Shown here: positions 63,001-64,000 of the stretch, one piece after another
Numbering within the stretch: the first letter of the stretch is position 1
How the letters are laid out: each line of letters begins with the position of its first letter
NCBI GenBank assembly: GCA_008729055.1
Contig: SDUX01000002.1
Span: 2,817,874-2,881,873 of the forward strand
Reading direction: 5' to 3'
Source of the DNA: Pyropia haitanensis
Taxonomy: Eukaryota > Rhodophyta > Bangiophyceae > Bangiales > Bangiaceae
DNA length: 64,000 bases
Notes under the pieces: generated by a model
Seen by the model: the letters and a program-made list of their open reading frames with translations, nothing else
The model's database searches: none
What the model was told of the DNA's origin: nothing
Translations under genes and position numbers: made by a program

Positions 63001-64000
63001 GGGACACCCATGACTTGGACCTTCCTGACGCCCCGCCGACGGTGACAACGGACAGCTATGCATTCGAGGCGCAGCAGCGGGCGTTGGAGCTTGAGCGGGA
63101 GATGGAGCGCGACCGCCGCCTCGGGTCGGCGGCTGGCTCCCGCGGCGGGCCTTCGCCTGCGGGGGGCTCACGTCCAAGCGACTCGTCCCCGCCCCGCTCG
63201 GCGGTGGATTCCCAGTCCTCCACGCACTCCTACCTGTACGAGTCCTCGTCGGTGGGGTACTCTGCCACCCCGTCGGACAGCGTCCGCTCGTCGGCGCGGC
63301 AACGGGGCTCGTCGTCGCGGCGCTCGACTGCGTCGGGTAGCGGTGCGGCGTTGACGGCGGGTGATCAGCCCGGCCCCGTGGCTATCTCGGCGGAGCAGCA
63401 GCAGTTGGAAAGGCAGCAGAGGGCCCAGCACACCTCGTGGCAGCAGCGCTACCTCGCCATGCACGCAGCAGATATTGAGGCAGACGAGGAACGCCTGCGC
63501 GAGGAACGGCGGAGCCATGAGCTTGCGCCGGCCGCCGAGGGGGACCAGCGCGTCTTTGAATTTGAGACGGATGGCCTGCCTGACGTGTCTGTGTCGCCGC
63601 CACCGTCCTTCTACTCGTTGTCGGCCGCGTCAGAGTCGGTGGCCTCGCATCGGGTGGGACGGCCGCCACCCCTGTCGCCTGTGCAGGAGAGGCCCGCGTC
63701 CGAGCAAGTCGGCGCTGGCTCTGGTGGTCGCGGTGGAGCCCCCTCTGCGTCGTCAAGTCACAGGCACGGTCGGTCACGTCATAGCCGACGCCCGTCGATC
63801 GGGAGCCCGGCAAGGAGCGATGAGCAGTCGGGTCATGGCCGGCCGAGTGACACCGGCCGGCGTTCAGGGTCAGCGGCGAGGACGCAGAGCAGCGCCCGCT
63901 CTTCTGACCGGACGGATGAGGACCTCACGCGTGACACGTCGGACCTCGGCACTGGCCTCTACTCGCCTGCCCGGCCTGTGAGTTCGCCGGTGGTGTCTGG
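57054..64000 (+). CDS. Giant protein: cyanase-like domain plus long S/R/G/D-rich tail (partial)
   Basis: Open from the ATG at 57054 to the window edge: 2,315 codons with no stop, 3' end missing. Residues ~30-177 match cyanase (CynS), which turns cyanate and bicarbonate into ammonia and CO2. The helical N-domain (ERLLAAKALSRKTLTQIAAE ... CGQLFLRQTPL) precedes the active-site region RRLHDIIGHYAGTVKMLVDE, LGDGVMSAEDFFMRL and DRVLIVMDGRFAP. By alignment from memory the catalytic Arg is R120 and Ser is S146, but the catalytic Glu position is D123. From ~180 on the protein is Ser/Arg/Gly/Asp-rich with no visible fold: Ser/Gly/Pro regions, then Arg-Asp-Arg-Ser-type repeats (about 59680-62550), then a Glu/Gln-rich stretch with short helices near 63050-63520. 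Stand-alone cyanases are ~150-170 residues. Whether it is enzymatic or structural is open. Confidence 0.88.
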   Translation, partial: MTGATHRDPDGRGSTPSSSSTSPPSPPTPLTKQQTVERLLAAKALSRKTLTQIAAEVRITNAYCGQLFLRQTPLRSDSLAKRLRAAVPALTAADVERMRAIPERTNDAAAAVLHEPAARRLHDIIGHYAGTVKMLVDEALGDGVMSAEDFFMRLDTVKGSRGEDRVLIVMDGRFAPVAEQIIADSVAGTDSFRSLSAVPLPVDAAEAAADAEAIAAAAAAAAAVDADGGEGDTRGSGGGGSAASGGVVTPTRARGRSRRRSTPPPDGRSPSARGVPRAASPAHTASGSDGVPSDAGRGEESVETGSLSSREGGWARGAARLGDDDGSSGDVGATRRVLAEVESDGDVTTGSGSWSGSSGSASWSQPTAEVEEGDGANARYGGGDRGGGDGRATGRGSSRGSQSDVAGSRRSSGASGSAVAASPRLLPSGSATSGGMSGGRTGSVASSGSTRTATEFAAGQGGTIRPVQTVRDFSGGTSPQPTLSGRSSAGTAAAAASMRESLSGRGSTGSAAGSPRPAGSVGGVSVEDGAPGTPPRPTTRSLHGVMPGGTAGGSAVAMQPTGSSPLASVGTRSRPSSGSGGSGSPASRRWSPSSSPSAGSRADNKTSPGYREPGGDYYSGSVASASSRGSGTSASQRFTGAGAAALATSPDDDEGLASDEGVGVLGPGACRSLAPSTVPSVPPSAASTRRQQGSSRVTSAVFAPSDADGSAGQPLSGAGVAAAAGSDGASRPSLGSPEPSLLDEHNVVHGSVGRADSRRERPGQGSTGHSQLSSEAAAGTAAASRTPFTTSSPGIGEADSRLSHGGHLVAVRPGLGVADDGHPSGVSGFGTEPGVMLQGGCPEAGSSSSGRGSLSDASGDDWRHGRAGSSRASIDDQQRRESRRRRRSSASHTRHDQREGLRDQRAALAAPRPQRRARSASLGFASGSSGSRRGGRTGRHDWHEENEAVYGRGRRRRRWHPRETYSDDVDANINPVPRSRREHHWWDDDGRFDGRSGPRWVPRSRRLTSRSRHRWDGPSYRCSYDNRTRHYWLGSHSRHDSRDRRYSPWSRDSRSWLGSRTGRRREESPRTYWSDDDGGFRGWGRRLSGRPLSVDGRRASQDGGGGLPGWHRRLRDGRSLTDGRASRDDHGEFGHRRYSGDGRSSADGRMSQEDDGGYSGWRHHLSAGRSSADERASGDDLGGLRSRRRLWSDGRPSAAAGLLDDNRAHVGEVLSDRHSGRTSRRELAATPPPLLRDDDQRYRRDDQRWGRRSSDGGSVIEHDFSEGSSRREDRVHHGGGRLPSTTGGGVGDLGGSDGSEGALALDDRHSHRHSDRRSRRDLPAFGVPSSRDDDHWPDDEQLDSRSRGGVSGSPDRVRRSRRHHGLGTTVGGSDGAGGSGVSGDAGGFVGRIDSGASVGASRSTHDGSQGIRGGSSNRDSYVDDRRFDRRRGYRSRRDVSSGGAPESDGDGDDVEGSLDRRSGRSSTRGFSAEGSSRADDNVDDGLDERRGHSSRLGNVFGVGSDKADADDGGAEEGRSDARRGSRSSRHGFFTGGSAKADGDNGGADEGRSDARRGSRSSRHGFFTGGSAKADGDNGGADEGRSDERRGSRSSRRGFFGRGADIADVSEDDDVERDVDPRSGISSERSVSAGGSSKAVDSGTGGDGAFSDRHSGRTSERGMPAPDVPTSRDVDRRHRRDDQPWDRRSSDGGSVSEQVLSERSTREGRVGHGRGSRSSGTGGGSGSLGGSGGSEGASVDGGSQGIRGGGSKRDGHVDDERFDRRRRGHRSRRVFSAGGVALADVDGDDMAGSSDRRSGRNSTRGFSAGGSSIADDFAEGQSDRHSGISVQTPPRALRAEVSRRQDVARSKAAVLDVDGPDRQAYGRERDSDVLAGPDDASADGSRPSAGGRRSPQGEPAEVGGARVAEPDRSSAGSTDVTRSFPQQTSPAVASDGDGQPLQSSTGSPGEHELARQESVDERDLDFSGELQLDGDSRQSGTKDGDTHDLDLPDAPPTVTTDSYAFEAQQRALELEREMERDRRLGSAAGSRGGPSPAGGSRPSDSSPPRSAVDSQSSTHSYLYESSSVGYSATPSDSVRSSARQRGSSSRRSTASGSGAALTAGDQPGPVAISAEQQQLERQQRAQHTSWQQRYLAMHAADIEADEERLREERRSHELAPAAEGDQRVFEFETDGLPDVSVSPPPSFYSLSAASESVASHRVGRPPPLSPVQERPASEQVGAGSGGRGGAPSASSSHRHGRSRHSRRPSIGSPARSDEQSGHGRPSDTGRRSGSAARTQSSARSSDRTDEDLTRDTSDLGTGLYSPARPVSSPVVS
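60697..62520 (+). repeat. Internal duplication within the giant gene
   Basis: Two blocks of the tail are clearly related: about 60697-61470 and about 62002-62520. Both begin SDRHSGRTS, continue with RRDDQ and RRSSDGGSV, later share DGGSQGIRGG, and end with DRRSGR and STRGFSA. The second copy lacks a middle section of the first. The spacer holds the 99-bp tandem repeat. Confidence 0.75.
61593..61874 (+). repeat. 99-bp in-frame tandem repeat in the giant gene
   Basis: Units 61593-61691 and 61692-61790 are nearly identical (33 codons, containing RRGSRSSRHGFFTGG); a third, diverged and shortened, follows to about 61874. Near identity suggests recent duplication. Confidence 0.9.

Noticed and set aside
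1..64000. Bacterial (actinobacterial) origin suggested by high G+C
   Set aside because: Spliceosomal introns, ALG11, mL49, SLC25 carrier and a Copia retrotransposon are eukaryotic.

Overview
The window reads as nuclear DNA of a very GC-rich, intron-poor eukaryote. Evidence: spliceosomal introns of about 0.2-0.65 kb, an ER N-glycosylation enzyme (ALG11), a mitochondrial ribosomal protein (mL49), a three-repeat mitochondrial carrier, proteins with plastid-transit-like N-termini, and a complete Ty1/Copia LTR retrotransposon. Extreme G+C, few introns and Copia elements would suit a bangiophyte red alga (Porphyra/Pyropia-like). That assignment is inference; nothing here proves it.

Layout. 1-430 is a 27-bp minisatellite. 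861-7292 is an apparently intact Copia element on the minus strand with matching LTRs and a 5-bp target duplication. From 7.5 to 50 kb lie housekeeping genes on both strands: PhzF-family protein (+), PrmC/HemK methyltransferase (+), histidinol-phosphate aminotransferase (+), SLC25 carrier (-), ALG11 (-), an unknown membrane protein (+), DNA polymerase eta (-), mL49 (+), a small plastid-type membrane protein (-), a pseudouridine synthase (-), ArsH (+), a fumarate reductase/cytochrome-b5-reductase fusion (-), a possible acidic nuclear protein (-), a raffinose synthase/Sip1-type GH36 protein (-) and a CDCA7-type zinc-finger protein (-). This part is full of GGC/CCG triplet runs, which become poly-Gly, poly-Ala or poly-Pro inserts inside conserved enzymes, and of long G or C homopolymers. 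In many genes the conserved protein jumps reading frame exactly at such a homopolymer, which suggests indel errors in the sequence, or real length variation, rather than true pseudogenes.

From about 50.5 kb the composition changes. G/C homopolymers and triplet runs nearly vanish, AT-rich islands appear, and after about 3 kb without a recognisable gene come two plus-strand genes: a Myb/SANT-like protein with an Arg-Ser domain (53789-55897), and a giant open frame from 57054 that leaves the window at 64000. Its first ~180 residues are a cyanase (CynS)-like domain, followed by more than 2,100 residues of Ser/Arg/Gly/Asp-rich, apparently disordered sequence. This cyanase-headed giant protein is the most unusual item in the window.

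The genes do not form an operon. They share promoter habits (CCAAT boxes, divergent pairs) and a splice-donor preference for GTACGT/GTACGG. Coordinates of genes with frame jumps are best estimates and are marked as such.
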